From Bacillota bacterium (lineage in GTDB: Bacteria; Bacillota; Clostridia; Peptostreptococcales; Anaerovoracaceae), in contig JAQXGH010000044.1 of assembly GCA_029006195.1 (NCBI GenBank), forward strand, positions 1-42,021: a stretch of 42,021 bases of DNA. Direction: 5' to 3'. Below are positions 25,577 through 34,418 of the stretch, piece by piece. Position 1 is the first letter of the stretch, and each line of letters begins with the position of its first letter. A model generated the notes under the pieces. That model was given only the letters and a program-made list of their open reading frames with translations, was not told the DNA's origin and ran no database searches. Both the position numbers and the translations under genes were made by a program.

Positions 25577-28500
25577 ATGATCAACATAAGTGGCGCAGCA
25601 GAGGGTAGAGTAGCCCCTGCTGCTGCCTCTATAATTTGTGAACAAGAAGGTCAGAGCCTTATCGTTGTATCAACCTTAACAAGAGCGAAACGATTAGCTG
25701 AAGACCTTTCTTTTTTTAGTGCAATGAACGGCTCTGATGATCCCATATACATATTGCCGCCTGAAGACGAAAGCTACATCCAGTATGAAGCTAAGAGTAA
25801 TGATACTCTTCTGGAGAGAATCAAAGTCCTTAAGGCTGCGATATCGGGTGAAAAGTGCACTATTATTGCGCCTGTAACAGGAGCGATAAAGAAACTGCCT
25901 CCTAAGTCTTTATTTGAAGAAAACACAATAAAGCTTGAAGTAGGCGAAGATATAGATATAGATGAAATAAGAGAAAAACTGTTTGTTATGGGTTACGAGC
26001 GCGTGGCAATGCTGGAAAGCCACGGCGAGTACAGTATTAGAGGTGGAATAATCGATATCTATCCGCCTGACCTGGAACTGCCATGCAGAATTGAACTCTT
26101 TGACACAGAGGTCGACTCTATTAGAGCTTTTGATCTGGAGACGCAGAGATCACTTGATCCTATGGGCAGCTTGATTATATGTCAGTGCTCCCAAATCACA
26201 AGGGATAAGGAAGTCTTCCTGAGTGCTGCCAAGAAAATCGAAAGTGCATATAACAAGCAGATAAAGAAAATAGAGAAAAAAGAAGGCAAAACAGAGCAAA
26301 CCTACAATCTCGTTAAAAGACGCGATCAGCTTCTGGAGTATGTAGATGGCATGATAAATCTCCAGTATATGGAGAAGTTCCTGGATTATTTCTACGATGA
26401 GACAATGTACATCTGGGACTACATGCAGGAGCCTACTGTTTTGATAGATGATCCGGCGCGAATTTTGGAAACGCTTAAAGTATCCTGCCAGGAGCGTGCA
26501 GATGATATTGCTGCGCTTCTTGAAGCGGGACGTGCCATAGGCGCAGACTTCGCGGGAGCATCCGGAGAGAAGGATTACTTCATATTATATGATCTTCCTG
26601 AGAAGCTGGATAAGAACGGATATATCTTTACACCTTTCACATCAACAATTAAGAATGCTCCCTTCCTTACGGAACTTAGAAATATAGAATGCAGACAGGC
26701 TCCGTCATATAACGGCAGGCTGGATGTACTAAAGGCAGACCTGGATAGCTACATTGCCAAAGGTTTCGAAGTAACCATAGTCTGCAGTACGCCTGAGCGA
26801 ATGAACAATATGATAGAGTTCATTGAGCACGAAGGCTTCAACAGACGCGTGCTCCCGGGAAACGCTGAAGCTGGACACGTAATCGTTAAAGAAGGCTCAT
26901 TAACTTCCGGTATGGAGCTTTTGGACGAAAAGAAGTGTTACCTTTGGGAAGGCGATATCTTTGGTGCCAGCAGGAAGAAGAGTAAGAGAAAGAAGAAGGA
27001 CAAGCCCAGAGGGCAGCAGATAAAGAGCTTCGCTGACGTTCAGGTGGGCGACTACGTTGTACACGAGAATCACGGCATTGGCAGATTCGAAGGTATAGAG
27101 CAGCTCATCGTGCAGGGCGTTAAGCAGGACTACCTCAAGGTAAAGTACTCTGGAACTGATTCTCTCTACATCCCTGTGGATCAGCTTAACGTGCTCCAGA
27201 AATACGTTGGCGGTGATGGCGTTACGCCAAAGCTCAACAAACTCTCCGGCAGCGAATGGAAGAAAACGAAAGCTCGTGCAAAGGCTGCAGTCATGGATAT
27301 GGCAGAGGACCTTCTCCGTGTTTCCGCTGCCAGAATGAGCAAGAAGGGATACGCTTTCTCGCCGGATAACGAATGGCAGAAGGAATTCGAGAATTCATTC
27401 CCTTATGTTGAAACCGATGACCAGCTCAGATGCGTGGAAGAAATCAAGCGCGATATGGAGATGGAATCTCCTATGGATAGACTGCTTTGCGGTGATGTGG
27501 GCTTCGGCAAGACAGAAGTGGCGGCAAGAGCGTTATTCAAGTGTGCTTCAGACGGCAAGCAGGCGGCGATACTGGTGCCAACAACGCTTCTGGCCAGTCA
27601 GCATTACTACACTCTGAAAGACAGATTCGAGAAGTTCCCATTCAAAGTTCAGCTCCTTTCCAGATTCAAGAGCCCTGCTCAGCAGAAGCTTATAGTAGAA
27701 GATGTTAAGGAAGGCAGGGTCGACCTTATTATAGGAACCCACAGACTCCTCTCTCAGGATGTCAAATTTAAGGACCTGGGACTTCTTGTTATCGACGAGG
27801 AGCAGAGATTCGGCGTTAAACACAAAGAAAAAATCAAACAGATAAAAGAAAATGTAGACGTTCTTACATTATCGGCAACGCCGATACCGAGGACTTTGCA
27901 CATGTCCCTTTCAGGAATAAAGAATATGAGCACGATCGAGGAACCGCCTGAAGATAGAATTCCTGTTCAGACCTATGTTATGGAGCAGGACGATTTCGTT
28001 ATTCGCGATGCTATCGAGAAGGAAATGGCTCGCGGCGGGCAGGTTTATGTGCTTTACAATAGAGTTAAATCCATCAATGCTGTAGCGGCAGAGATCAGAA
28101 GGCTGGTGCCTGAAGCCAGCGTGGCTGTGGGTCACGGCCAGATGAGCGAAAGTGAGCTTGAGACAGTGATTATGGATTTTGCAGATAAAGAGTATGATGT
28201 TTTGGTTTCGACAACTATCATCGAATCCGGCATCGACATTCCGAATGTAAATACAATGATCATAATGGATGCCGATAGATTCGGTCTGGCGCAGCTCTAT
28301 CAGCTGAGGGGCAGAGTCGGCAGATCAGGCCGCATGGCCTACGCTTACCTTATGTACCAGAAGGATCGCTCGCTTACAGAAATCGCTGAGAAGCGTTTGC
28401 GTGCCATCAGGGAATTCACTGAGTTTGGCTCGGGTTTCAGAATCGCCATGAAGGACCTGGAGCTTAGGGGTGCGGGAAATCTCCTGGGTACAGAGCAGTC

Positions 28501-29041
28501 AGGTCATATGCTGGATGTTGGCTACGAACTCTATTGTAAGATGCTGGAGGAAGCAGTTGCTAGCTTAAGCGGTCAGGAAGTGAAGCCTTTGGCAGAAGAA
28601 ACTGTATTCAGCATTCCTATCCCGGCTATCATTCCTGAGCGCTATATTAAGGATGAAATGCTGAGACTTCAGATGTATAAGAAGATATCAATGGTAGCAA
28701 GCGATGAGGATGAAGTGGATATTATCGACGAACTTATCGACCGTTTTGGTGATGTGCCGCGCGATACCATGAATCTGATCAAAATATCAAAGATCCGTTC
28801 TATGGCAGGCTCAATTGGTGTTAAGGAAATATCTCTTAATGGACAGAAGATGATATTCAAACTTTACGAAACTGCTCGTTTCGGGGAGGGCGTAATACCT
28901 AGACTTGCCATGGTATATGGCGAAAAAATCAAATTCAATGGCGGAAGCAACCCGCACATCAGGCTTACCGTTGGCAAAGCATTTCTCAAGGAAGCAGAGC
29001 TTTTCCTCAAAGAAGCCTGCGGCGGTGGACTTGAAAACTAG
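25577..29041 (+). CDS. mfd: Transcription-repair coupling factor
   Basis: Mfd removes RNA polymerase stalled at lesions and recruits UvrA. About 1154 residues, normal length. In order: UvrB-like N-terminal region (YSIRGGIIDIYPPD), RNA polymerase-interacting CarD-type domain (VQVGDYVVHENHGIGRFEGI), the helicase with Walker A GDVGFGKTE (about residue 640), DEEQRFGV, LSATPIPRTLHM, STTIIESGIDIPN and QLRGRVGRSGR, then the C-terminal TRCF domain. ATG 25577 is preferred; a TTG at 25562 overlapping the pth stop would add five residues, and neither has a good ribosome-binding site. Long enough and intact throughout. Confidence 0.96.
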   Translation: MINISGAAEGRVAPAAASIICEQEGQSLIVVSTLTRAKRLAEDLSFFSAMNGSDDPIYILPPEDESYIQYEAKSNDTLLERIKVLKAAISGEKCTIIAPVTGAIKKLPPKSLFEENTIKLEVGEDIDIDEIREKLFVMGYERVAMLESHGEYSIRGGIIDIYPPDLELPCRIELFDTEVDSIRAFDLETQRSLDPMGSLIICQCSQITRDKEVFLSAAKKIESAYNKQIKKIEKKEGKTEQTYNLVKRRDQLLEYVDGMINLQYMEKFLDYFYDETMYIWDYMQEPTVLIDDPARILETLKVSCQERADDIAALLEAGRAIGADFAGASGEKDYFILYDLPEKLDKNGYIFTPFTSTIKNAPFLTELRNIECRQAPSYNGRLDVLKADLDSYIAKGFEVTIVCSTPERMNNMIEFIEHEGFNRRVLPGNAEAGHVIVKEGSLTSGMELLDEKKCYLWEGDIFGASRKKSKRKKKDKPRGQQIKSFADVQVGDYVVHENHGIGRFEGIEQLIVQGVKQDYLKVKYSGTDSLYIPVDQLNVLQKYVGGDGVTPKLNKLSGSEWKKTKARAKAAVMDMAEDLLRVSAARMSKKGYAFSPDNEWQKEFENSFPYVETDDQLRCVEEIKRDMEMESPMDRLLCGDVGFGKTEVAARALFKCASDGKQAAILVPTTLLASQHYYTLKDRFEKFPFKVQLLSRFKSPAQQKLIVEDVKEGRVDLIIGTHRLLSQDVKFKDLGLLVIDEEQRFGVKHKEKIKQIKENVDVLTLSATPIPRTLHMSLSGIKNMSTIEEPPEDRIPVQTYVMEQDDFVIRDAIEKEMARGGQVYVLYNRVKSINAVAAEIRRLVPEASVAVGHGQMSESELETVIMDFADKEYDVLVSTTIIESGIDIPNVNTMIIMDADRFGLAQLYQLRGRVGRSGRMAYAYLMYQKDRSLTEIAEKRLRAIREFTEFGSGFRIAMKDLELRGAGNLLGTEQSGHMLDVGYELYCKMLEEAVASLSGQEVKPLAEETVFSIPIPAIIPERYIKDEMLRLQMYKKISMVASDEDEVDIIDELIDRFGDVPRDTMNLIKISKIRSMAGSIGVKEISLNGQKMIFKLYETARFGEGVIPRLAMVYGEKIKFNGGSNPHIRLTVGKAFLKEAELFLKEACGGGLEN

Positions 29042-29054
29042 CTTGCTGTATAAT
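29026..29054 (+). promoter_or_regulatory. Candidate sigma-A promoter of the ABM gene
   Basis: TGGACT (29026-29031, inside the end of mfd), 17 bases, perfect TATAAT (29049-29054); start codon 28 bases downstream. Confidence 0.6.
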
Positions 29055-29082
29055 AAACAAAAGACTTTAAGGAGGATAACCA

Positions 29083-29367
29083 ATGGTAAATTTTCATGTA
29101 ACATATTTAATGAATAATAAGGAAGATAGAGATAATTATTATAAGGAAGTAGCTGCTAAGGGCATCATCGACAAGTCAAGAGCAGAAGACGGATGCTACA
29201 GATATGAATTCTATTTCCCTGCTGACTCAGACACTTCATTATTCCTGTGGGAACAGTGGGAAACTAGAGAACATCAGGCTACTCACTGTAAGACTTCACA
29301 CTTCGCAGAAATGGGCGAACTGAAGGCTAAGTACAATGTTGAAACTTCAATCGACATCGTAGATTAA
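29083..29367 (+). CDS. ABM-domain protein (putative quinol monooxygenase type)
   Basis: 94 residues forming the small ferredoxin-like fold of the antibiotic biosynthesis monooxygenase (ABM) family: FHVTYLMNNKEDRDNYYKEV, then AEDGCYRYEFYFP, LFLWEQWETREHQATH and HFAEMGELK match the family pattern of an N-terminal strand, a W/E-containing strand and a terminal His. Members include YgiN-like quinol monooxygenases and heme or stress proteins; the substrate is unknown. AAGGAGG is a strong ribosome-binding site. Its own promoter and terminator make it monocistronic, and codon use suggests good expression. Confidence 0.82.
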   Translation: MVNFHVTYLMNNKEDRDNYYKEVAAKGIIDKSRAEDGCYRYEFYFPADSDTSLFLWEQWETREHQATHCKTSHFAEMGELKAKYNVETSIDIVD

Positions 29368-29383
29368 TTGTTATTTTGGGATA

Positions 29384-29411
29384 AACCGCAGCAACTGCTG
29401 CGGTTTTTTTG
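29384..29411 (+). terminator. Rho-independent terminator of the ABM gene
   Basis: ACCGCAG and CTGCGGT pair around a six-base loop, followed by a run of T. Confidence 0.9.
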
Positions 29412-29462
29412 TGCCGTACGTGCAAAGGCTATAGCCTTAAAAATTTTTGGACATTTAACTCT

Positions 29463-29491
29463 TTGATAAAATAAAGCAAACTTGTTATAAT
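29463..29491 (+). promoter_or_regulatory. Sigma-A promoter of the CarD-like gene
   Basis: TTGATA (29463-29468), 17 bases, TATAAT (29486-29491), with TG one base before the -10. One of the best promoters in the window. Confidence 0.8.
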
Positions 29492-29528
29492 AATAGTAAG
29501 CTATTTTAGGTACAGAAAGAAGGATAAT

Positions 29529-30050
29529 ATGAATGAGCTGAAGTTTAAGGAGGGTCAGCTCTTGGCGTACGGTACAAACGGCGTTTGCATTGTAGACGAA
29601 ATTAAGCCAGTCCGTTTAACATCTGAGATGCCTGAAAATTATTATGTGTTGAGGCAACTAAGGGACGAAGACTCTAGGATATTTGTTCCTGTTAATAACG
29701 AACGACTAACATCTAAAATGCGTCAGCTTTTGACCAGCGAAGAGATTCACCAATTGGTATTAAAAGTAAATGACGACAAATTTGAATGGGTGAAGGATAG
29801 GCGTGCTCGAATCGAAGAGTTTAAGAACATTCTCGCGGGAGGAGTGAGTCTTGAACTGGTCAGGATGATTACATGCATTCGAGAAAGAATCGCTGATCTT
29901 GACAAAGACGGCAAGAAACTGCCGGTAACAGACGCTAACACACTTAAGGCAGCGGAGCGTCTTGTGGATGAAGAGTTTTCATACGTTCTGAAGATGGAAA
30001 CAAATGAACTTAGGAAGTATTTGAAAAAAACCATATCATCAGGAAGTTGA
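29529..30050 (+). CDS. CarD family transcriptional regulator
   Basis: 173 residues. The N-terminal 60 residues (FKEGQLLAYGTNGVCIVDEI, then YYVLRQLRDEDSRIFVPVNN) are the CarD_CdnL_TRCF RNA polymerase-interacting domain; the rest is helical, as in CarD/CdnL proteins that bind the polymerase beta subunit and stabilise open complexes. The gene lies one small gene downstream of mfd, which carries the same type of domain. It has its own promoter and a terminator that starts right after its stop codon. Codon use is less biased than in the fab genes that follow. Confidence 0.85.
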   Translation: MNELKFKEGQLLAYGTNGVCIVDEIKPVRLTSEMPENYYVLRQLRDEDSRIFVPVNNERLTSKMRQLLTSEEIHQLVLKVNDDKFEWVKDRRARIEEFKNILAGGVSLELVRMITCIRERIADLDKDGKKLPVTDANTLKAAERLVDEEFSYVLKMETNELRKYLKKTISSGS

Positions 30051-30080
30051 GATGCGGCATATTAGTGCTGCATCTTTTTT
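30051..30080 (+). terminator. Rho-independent terminator of the CarD-like gene
   Basis: GATGCGGCA (30051-30059) and TGCTGCATC (30066-30074) pair, with one G-T pair, followed by TTTTTT. Confidence 0.85.
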
Positions 30081-30083
30081 CTA

Positions 30084-30112
30084 TTGACTTTTAAGCCTTC
30101 TGGGCATATACT
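30084..30112 (+). promoter_or_regulatory. Sigma-A promoter of the fab operon
   Basis: TTGACT (30084-30089), 17 bases, TATACT (30107-30112). The predicted start is near 30119, leaving a leader of about 84 bases before acpP. Confidence 0.75.
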
Positions 30113-30123
30113 CAATATTGATG

Positions 30124-30144
30124 ATAATTAGATTAACTAATTAT
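30124..30144 (+). promoter_or_regulatory. Palindromic operator candidate for the fab operon
   Basis: A perfect inverted repeat, ATAATTAG, five bases (ATTAA), CTAATTAT. It begins about five bases downstream of the predicted transcription start, a position where a bound repressor would block transcription. A MarR-family regulator is encoded at the end of the same cluster. The A/T-rich arms with a GATTA centre recall FabT boxes, but the sequence is not identical to them. Confidence 0.55.
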
Positions 30145-30202
30145 TAAGGTTAAGGAAGAACATAAACAAATTAAAATTTTATAAAAAGAGAGGTAATAAA
30201 TT

Positions 30203-30424
30203 ATGTTATTTGAACAGATTGCAGAAATCGTTGCTGAACATCTTGATTGCGATAAGGAAGAAATCACTAAGGAATCAACTTTCGAAGCACTCGGAATCGA
30301 CTCACTGGACGCTGTAGAACTCGTTATGAAGCTCGAAGAAGAACTCGGCGTACAGCTCGACCTGGACAGAGACTTAGCAACAATTGATGAACTGGTTAAG
30401 TTCGTTGAAGAAAAGATGAACTAA
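30203..30424 (+). CDS. acpP: Acyl carrier protein
   Basis: 73-residue acidic carrier that holds growing acyl chains. The phosphopantetheine attachment Ser is S34 in LGIDSLDAVELV. AGAGAGG precedes the ATG. First gene of the fatty acid cluster. A strong hairpin without a T tract lies between it and fabK. Confidence 0.96.
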   Translation: MLFEQIAEIVAEHLDCDKEEITKESTFEALGIDSLDAVELVMKLEEELGVQLDLDRDLATIDELVKFVEEKMN

Positions 30425-30462
30425 TATATACATCGAATAAAAAGAAAAATATAGCATTATAC

Positions 30463-30487
30463 ACCGGCACCTCTAAAGGGTGCCGGT
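30463..30487 (+). other. Intercistronic hairpin acpP-fabK
   Basis: ACCGGCACC (30463-30471) pairs perfectly with GGTGCCGGT (30479-30487) over a seven-base loop. It is followed by ACGTATATAC, not by T, so it is not a normal terminator; it may protect the acpP mRNA end or be a processing site. Confidence 0.5.
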
Positions 30488-30567
30488 ACGTATATACGCA
30501 CAAATGTGACGATTGTGTGAAGAATAACAGATAAATCCGAAATAATAGGAAAAGGACGTGAATAACC

Positions 30568-31512
30568 ATGAATAAGGGAAAAATTGCTGAAATGCTTGGA
30601 ATCGAATATCCAATCTTTCAGGGTGGTATGGCATGGATTGCTGATGCGGAGCTTGCAGCAGCAGTATCAAACGCTGGTGGCCTCGGTATCATTGCAGCGG
30701 GAAATGCTGATGGTGATTATGTTAGAACACAGATCCAGAAGGCTAAAGAGTTAACTGATAAGCCCTTTGGTCTTAACATCATGCTGCTGAGCCCATTCGC
30801 AGACGAAGTTGCACAGATTGCAGCAGAAGAACGCGTTCCTGTAATTACAACTGGTGCAGGTAATCCTGCTAAATATATGAAGATGTGGCTTGAAGCTGAT
30901 ATCAAGGTAATTCCAGTAGTACCTTCAATCACTTTCGCTAAGATCGCTGAAAGAAACGGCGCTTGTGCAGTTATCGCTGAAGGCGGCGAATCAGGCGGAC
31001 ACATCGGTGAACTGGCAACTATTACGCTGGTTCCACAGGTTTGCGATGCTGTAAACCTGCCGGTAATTGCAGCAGGCGGTATCGCAGATGGTAGAGGAAT
31101 TGCTGCAGCTTTTGCACTTGGCGCAGAGGCTGTACAGCTGGGAACAAGATTCCTCTCAGCAACAGAATGTAACATTCATGAAAATTATAAGAAGAAGGTT
31201 CTCAAGGCTGGAGACACTGCAACAGTAGTAACTGGCAGAAGACTCGGCCATCCAGTAAGAAGCATTAAGAACCAGTTCGCTAGAGAATACGCTAAGATGG
31301 AATACACTGACATCTCAAACGAAGAACTGGAAAACTTCGGTACTGGTAAACTGCGCCTGGCTGTAGTAGAAGGCGATGAAAAGAACGGTTGCTTCCTTGC
31401 TGGACAGAGTGCAGCTATGGTAACTAAGGAAGAAACTTGTAAGGAAATCATCGATGACCTCTGGCAGGACGCTGAGAGAATTCTTGGAGGACTTAAAAAA
31501 TGGGAAAAATAG
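30568..31512 (+). CDS. fabK: Enoyl-ACP reductase II (FMN-dependent)
   Basis: 314-residue FMN enzyme that reduces trans-2-enoyl-ACP in the last step of chain elongation; it replaces FabI and is not related to it. Motifs: YPIFQGGMAWIADAELAAAV, ITTGAGNPAKY, AEGGESGGHIGELAT (catalytic His region) and AAGGIADGRGIAAAFALGA with AVQLGTRFL (phosphate binding). The nitronate monooxygenase family shares the fold, but position in a fab cluster identifies FabK. Overlaps fabD by 13 bases. Confidence 0.94.
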   Translation: MNKGKIAEMLGIEYPIFQGGMAWIADAELAAAVSNAGGLGIIAAGNADGDYVRTQIQKAKELTDKPFGLNIMLLSPFADEVAQIAAEERVPVITTGAGNPAKYMKMWLEADIKVIPVVPSITFAKIAERNGACAVIAEGGESGGHIGELATITLVPQVCDAVNLPVIAAGGIADGRGIAAAFALGAEAVQLGTRFLSATECNIHENYKKKVLKAGDTATVVTGRRLGHPVRSIKNQFAREYAKMEYTDISNEELENFGTGKLRLAVVEGDEKNGCFLAGQSAAMVTKEETCKEIIDDLWQDAERILGGLKKWEK

Positions 31513-32417
31513 CATTTGTATTCTCAGGCCAGGGTGCTCAGTACTCTGGAATGGGTAAAGAAGTAGCAGAAAACGTACCTGCAGCTGCAGAAGTATTCAA
31601 GGTAGCTGATTCTGTAAGAGAAGGTACAAGCAAGCAGTGCTTCGAAGCTGACAAAGAAGAACTGACTATCACAAGCAACACTCAGCCATGCATCTTCACT
31701 GTAAGTCTGGCTATGGCTGCTGCATTAGAAGCAGAAGGAATCAAGGCTGACTATGCAGCTGGATTCTCACTTGGTGAACTCTCAGCTCTGACTTACGCTA
31801 AGGCTTTCACATTAGAAGAAGGCTTAAGAGTAGTTAGCGAAAGAGGCAGACTCATGCAGATGGATGCTGAAAAGCACGACACAGGCATGGTAGCAGTACT
31901 GAAGCTTGCTGATGAGAAGGTTCAGGAACTGGCATCAAAGTACGAAAACGTATATCCAGTAAACTTCAACACTGACGGTCAGGTATCAGTTGCTGGTAAC
32001 AAGGAAGAACTGGAAGCCTTCAAGGCTGACGTTAAGGAAGCTAGAGGTCTGGCTAAGCCGCTGGCAGTAGCAGGCGCTTTCCACTCACCTTATATGAGTG
32101 ATGCGAGTGAAGCTTTTGGAAAATTCCTGGAAACAGCAGACGTAAATGCACCACAGATTCCTGTATTCTCAAACCTTACAGCTGAAAACTACGGCGAAGA
32201 CGTTAGAGGATATCTGAAGGATCAGATCGTAAATCCAGTACTCTGGAAGAAGATTGTTAAGAACCTGGTAGCAGAAGGCGTTGATACTTTCATCGAACTT
32301 GGACCTGGTTCAACACTTGCTAAAATGATCGGCAGAATCGATAAAACTGTAAGCGTATACAACGTAGAAAATATGGAAACTCTGCAGAAGGCAGTAGAAG
32401 GAGTTAAGAATGCTTAA
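31500..32417 (+). CDS. fabD: Malonyl-CoA:ACP transacylase
   Basis: 305 residues. It loads malonyl groups on ACP. FVFSGQGAQYSGMGKE is the N-terminal signature; the nucleophile Ser lies in AGFSLGELSAL and the catalytic His in AGAFHSPYM; IELGPGSTLAKM is near the end. GGAGG lies nine bases before the ATG. It overlaps fabK and fabG by 13 and 8 bases. Confidence 0.95.
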   Translation: MGKIAFVFSGQGAQYSGMGKEVAENVPAAAEVFKVADSVREGTSKQCFEADKEELTITSNTQPCIFTVSLAMAAALEAEGIKADYAAGFSLGELSALTYAKAFTLEEGLRVVSERGRLMQMDAEKHDTGMVAVLKLADEKVQELASKYENVYPVNFNTDGQVSVAGNKEELEAFKADVKEARGLAKPLAVAGAFHSPYMSDASEAFGKFLETADVNAPQIPVFSNLTAENYGEDVRGYLKDQIVNPVLWKKIVKNLVAEGVDTFIELGPGSTLAKMIGRIDKTVSVYNVENMETLQKAVEGVKNA

Positions 32418-33144
32418 TGGTAAAACAGCAGTAATCACAGGCGGAAGCAGAGGTATCGGTAAGGCAGCAGCAATAAAGTTCGCTGCAAACGGTGCCAACA
32501 TCGCTATCATTTATGCCGGTAATGACGAAGCTGCAGCAGCTACAGTAGCAGAAATAGAAGCTACTGGTGTTAAGGCTAAGGCATACAAGGTTAATGTTGC
32601 TGAATTCGAAGCAGTTAAGGAAACTGTTGCTGAAATCGTTAAGGATTTCGAATCAATCGATATCCTGGTTAACTCAGCAGGAGTAACAAGAGACGGTCTC
32701 ATCGCTATGATGAAGGAAGAAAACTTCGATGCAGTAATCGACATAAATCTCAAGGGTACATTCAATATGATCAGACACTGCACACCAGTGTTCATGAAGC
32801 AGAGACACGGCAAAATCGTAAACCTCACTTCAGTTTCAGGTCTTACGGGTAACCCTGGACAGGCTAACTACAGTGCCTCAAAGGCTGGCGTAATCGGTCT
32901 TACAAAGGCTACAGCCAAGGAACTGGTTGGCCGTAATGTAACTTGCAATGCGGTTGCACCTGGATTTGTTGAAACAGACATGACAGCAAACCTCAGCGCA
33001 AACAATAAGCTTGTTGATCAGATTCCTATGAAGAGAATGGCTAAGGCAGAAGAAATCGCTGAACTCATTTTCTTCCTGGCATCAGACTCAGCAAACTATA
33101 TTACAGGCGAAGTCATCAGAATCGATGGCGGCATCGCAATGTAA
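32410..33144 (+). CDS. fabG: 3-oxoacyl-ACP reductase
   Basis: 244-residue short-chain dehydrogenase reducing 3-oxoacyl-ACP with NADPH. Cofactor motif TGGSRGIGKAAA, NSAG, catalytic Ser-Tyr-Lys in SVSGLTGNPGQANYSASKAG, and C-terminal GEVIRIDGGIAM. Start overlaps fabD; fabF begins 25 bases after its stop. Confidence 0.95.
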   Translation: MLNGKTAVITGGSRGIGKAAAIKFAANGANIAIIYAGNDEAAAATVAEIEATGVKAKAYKVNVAEFEAVKETVAEIVKDFESIDILVNSAGVTRDGLIAMMKEENFDAVIDINLKGTFNMIRHCTPVFMKQRHGKIVNLTSVSGLTGNPGQANYSASKAGVIGLTKATAKELVGRNVTCNAVAPGFVETDMTANLSANNKLVDQIPMKRMAKAEEIAELIFFLASDSANYITGEVIRIDGGIAM

Positions 33145-33169
33145 GGAAAGAAAGATAGGAGAATTAATT

Positions 33170-34405
33170 ATGGGTAGAAGAGTAGTGGTTACAGGTTTAG
33201 GTGCTGTAACACCAATCGGAAACGATGTTCAGACAATGTGGAACAGCATGATGGAAGGAAAGTGCGGTATCGGTCCTATCACACAGTTCGACACATCAGA
33301 TTTCGCAGTAAAAATCGCAGCAGAAGTTAAGGATTTCGATCCTAAGCTTTATATGGATAAGGGTGATGCCAGAAAGGCAGACAGAAACATCCATCTGGCT
33401 ATGGGCGCAGCAGTGCAGGCTGTTCAGGACAGCGGCATCGAAGGTCACTATGAACCAGAAAGAGCTGCAGTATACTTCGGCTCAGGTATCGGTGGCATCC
33501 ACACATTTGAAGAAAACTATACTAAGTACCTCGAAAAGGGTCCTAGATTCATTTCACCGTACTTCATCCCTATGATGATTGCAGATATGTCAGCTGGTAT
33601 GATCGCTATCAAGTACGGCATGAGAGGCGCTGCGCTTCCTGCAGTAACAGCTTGTGCATCAGGTACAAACGCAATCGGTGAAGCATATAGACACATCAAG
33701 GATGGTTATGCAGACGTTGTTATCACTGGAGGTACAGAAGCTGCAATCACACCATCAGCTCTCGGTGGTTTCGTTAAGATGCAGGCTCTGAACACTGAAG
33801 AAGATCCTGCTAGAGCAAGCCTTCCATTCAACCTCAACAGAGGCGGATTCGTAATGGGCGAAGGTTCAGGCGCTCTCGTTCTCGAAGAACTGGAACACGC
33901 AAAGGCTAGAGGCGCTAAGATCTATGCTGAATTCACAGGCTATGGTTCAACATGCGACGCTCACCACATGACAGCTCCAGATCCAGAAGCCAAGGCTGGT
34001 TCAGAAGCTATCAGACAGGCTTACGTACAGAGCGGAAGCCCAGATGCTTCAAAGGTATACGTAAACGCTCACGGTACAGGTACTCCCCTTAACGATAAGG
34101 CTGAAACAATCGCACTGAAGAAGGTATTCGGCGATGACGCATACAAGATCGCAATCAGCTCAACTAAGTCAATGACTGGTCACATGCTGGGCGGTACTGG
34201 TGCTGTTGAAGCAGTTGCTTCAATTATGGCTCTTAACGAAGGTATCCTGCCTCCAACAATCGGTCTCGACACTCCAGACCCTGAATGTGATCTGGACTAC
34301 GTACCAAACGTTCCTCGTAAGCAGGAAATCGAATGCGCTATCTCAACTTCACTGGGATTCGGCGGACACAACGCATGCGTAGCATTTAAGAAGTACGAAG
34401 ACTAA
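33170..34405 (+). CDS. fabF: 3-oxoacyl-ACP synthase II
   Basis: 411 residues from ATG 33170, set by AGGAGA eight bases upstream and by the family N-terminus GRRVVVTGLGAVTPIG; an earlier in-frame ATG lies within fabG. Condensing enzyme of chain elongation. The Cys-His-His triad is complete: C162 in VTACASGTNAIG, His in NAHGTGTPLND and His in STKSMTGHMLGG. First of two ketosynthases in the cluster. Confidence 0.95.
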   Translation: MGRRVVVTGLGAVTPIGNDVQTMWNSMMEGKCGIGPITQFDTSDFAVKIAAEVKDFDPKLYMDKGDARKADRNIHLAMGAAVQAVQDSGIEGHYEPERAAVYFGSGIGGIHTFEENYTKYLEKGPRFISPYFIPMMIADMSAGMIAIKYGMRGAALPAVTACASGTNAIGEAYRHIKDGYADVVITGGTEAAITPSALGGFVKMQALNTEEDPARASLPFNLNRGGFVMGEGSGALVLEELEHAKARGAKIYAEFTGYGSTCDAHHMTAPDPEAKAGSEAIRQAYVQSGSPDASKVYVNAHGTGTPLNDKAETIALKKVFGDDAYKIAISSTKSMTGHMLGGTGAVEAVASIMALNEGILPPTIGLDTPDPECDLDYVPNVPRKQEIECAISTSLGFGGHNACVAFKKYED

Positions 34406-34418
34406 GAGGGTTTTTATA

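Noticed and set aside
30463-30487. Terminator after acpP
   Set aside because: The stem is strong but lacks the T run needed for rho-independent termination, and no new promoter was found before fabK.
31740-31790. FabD nucleophile motif AGFSLGE instead of GHSxGE
   Set aside because: The residue before Ser is variable in Firmicutes FabD (Leu or Phe occurs), and the catalytic Ser and His are both present.
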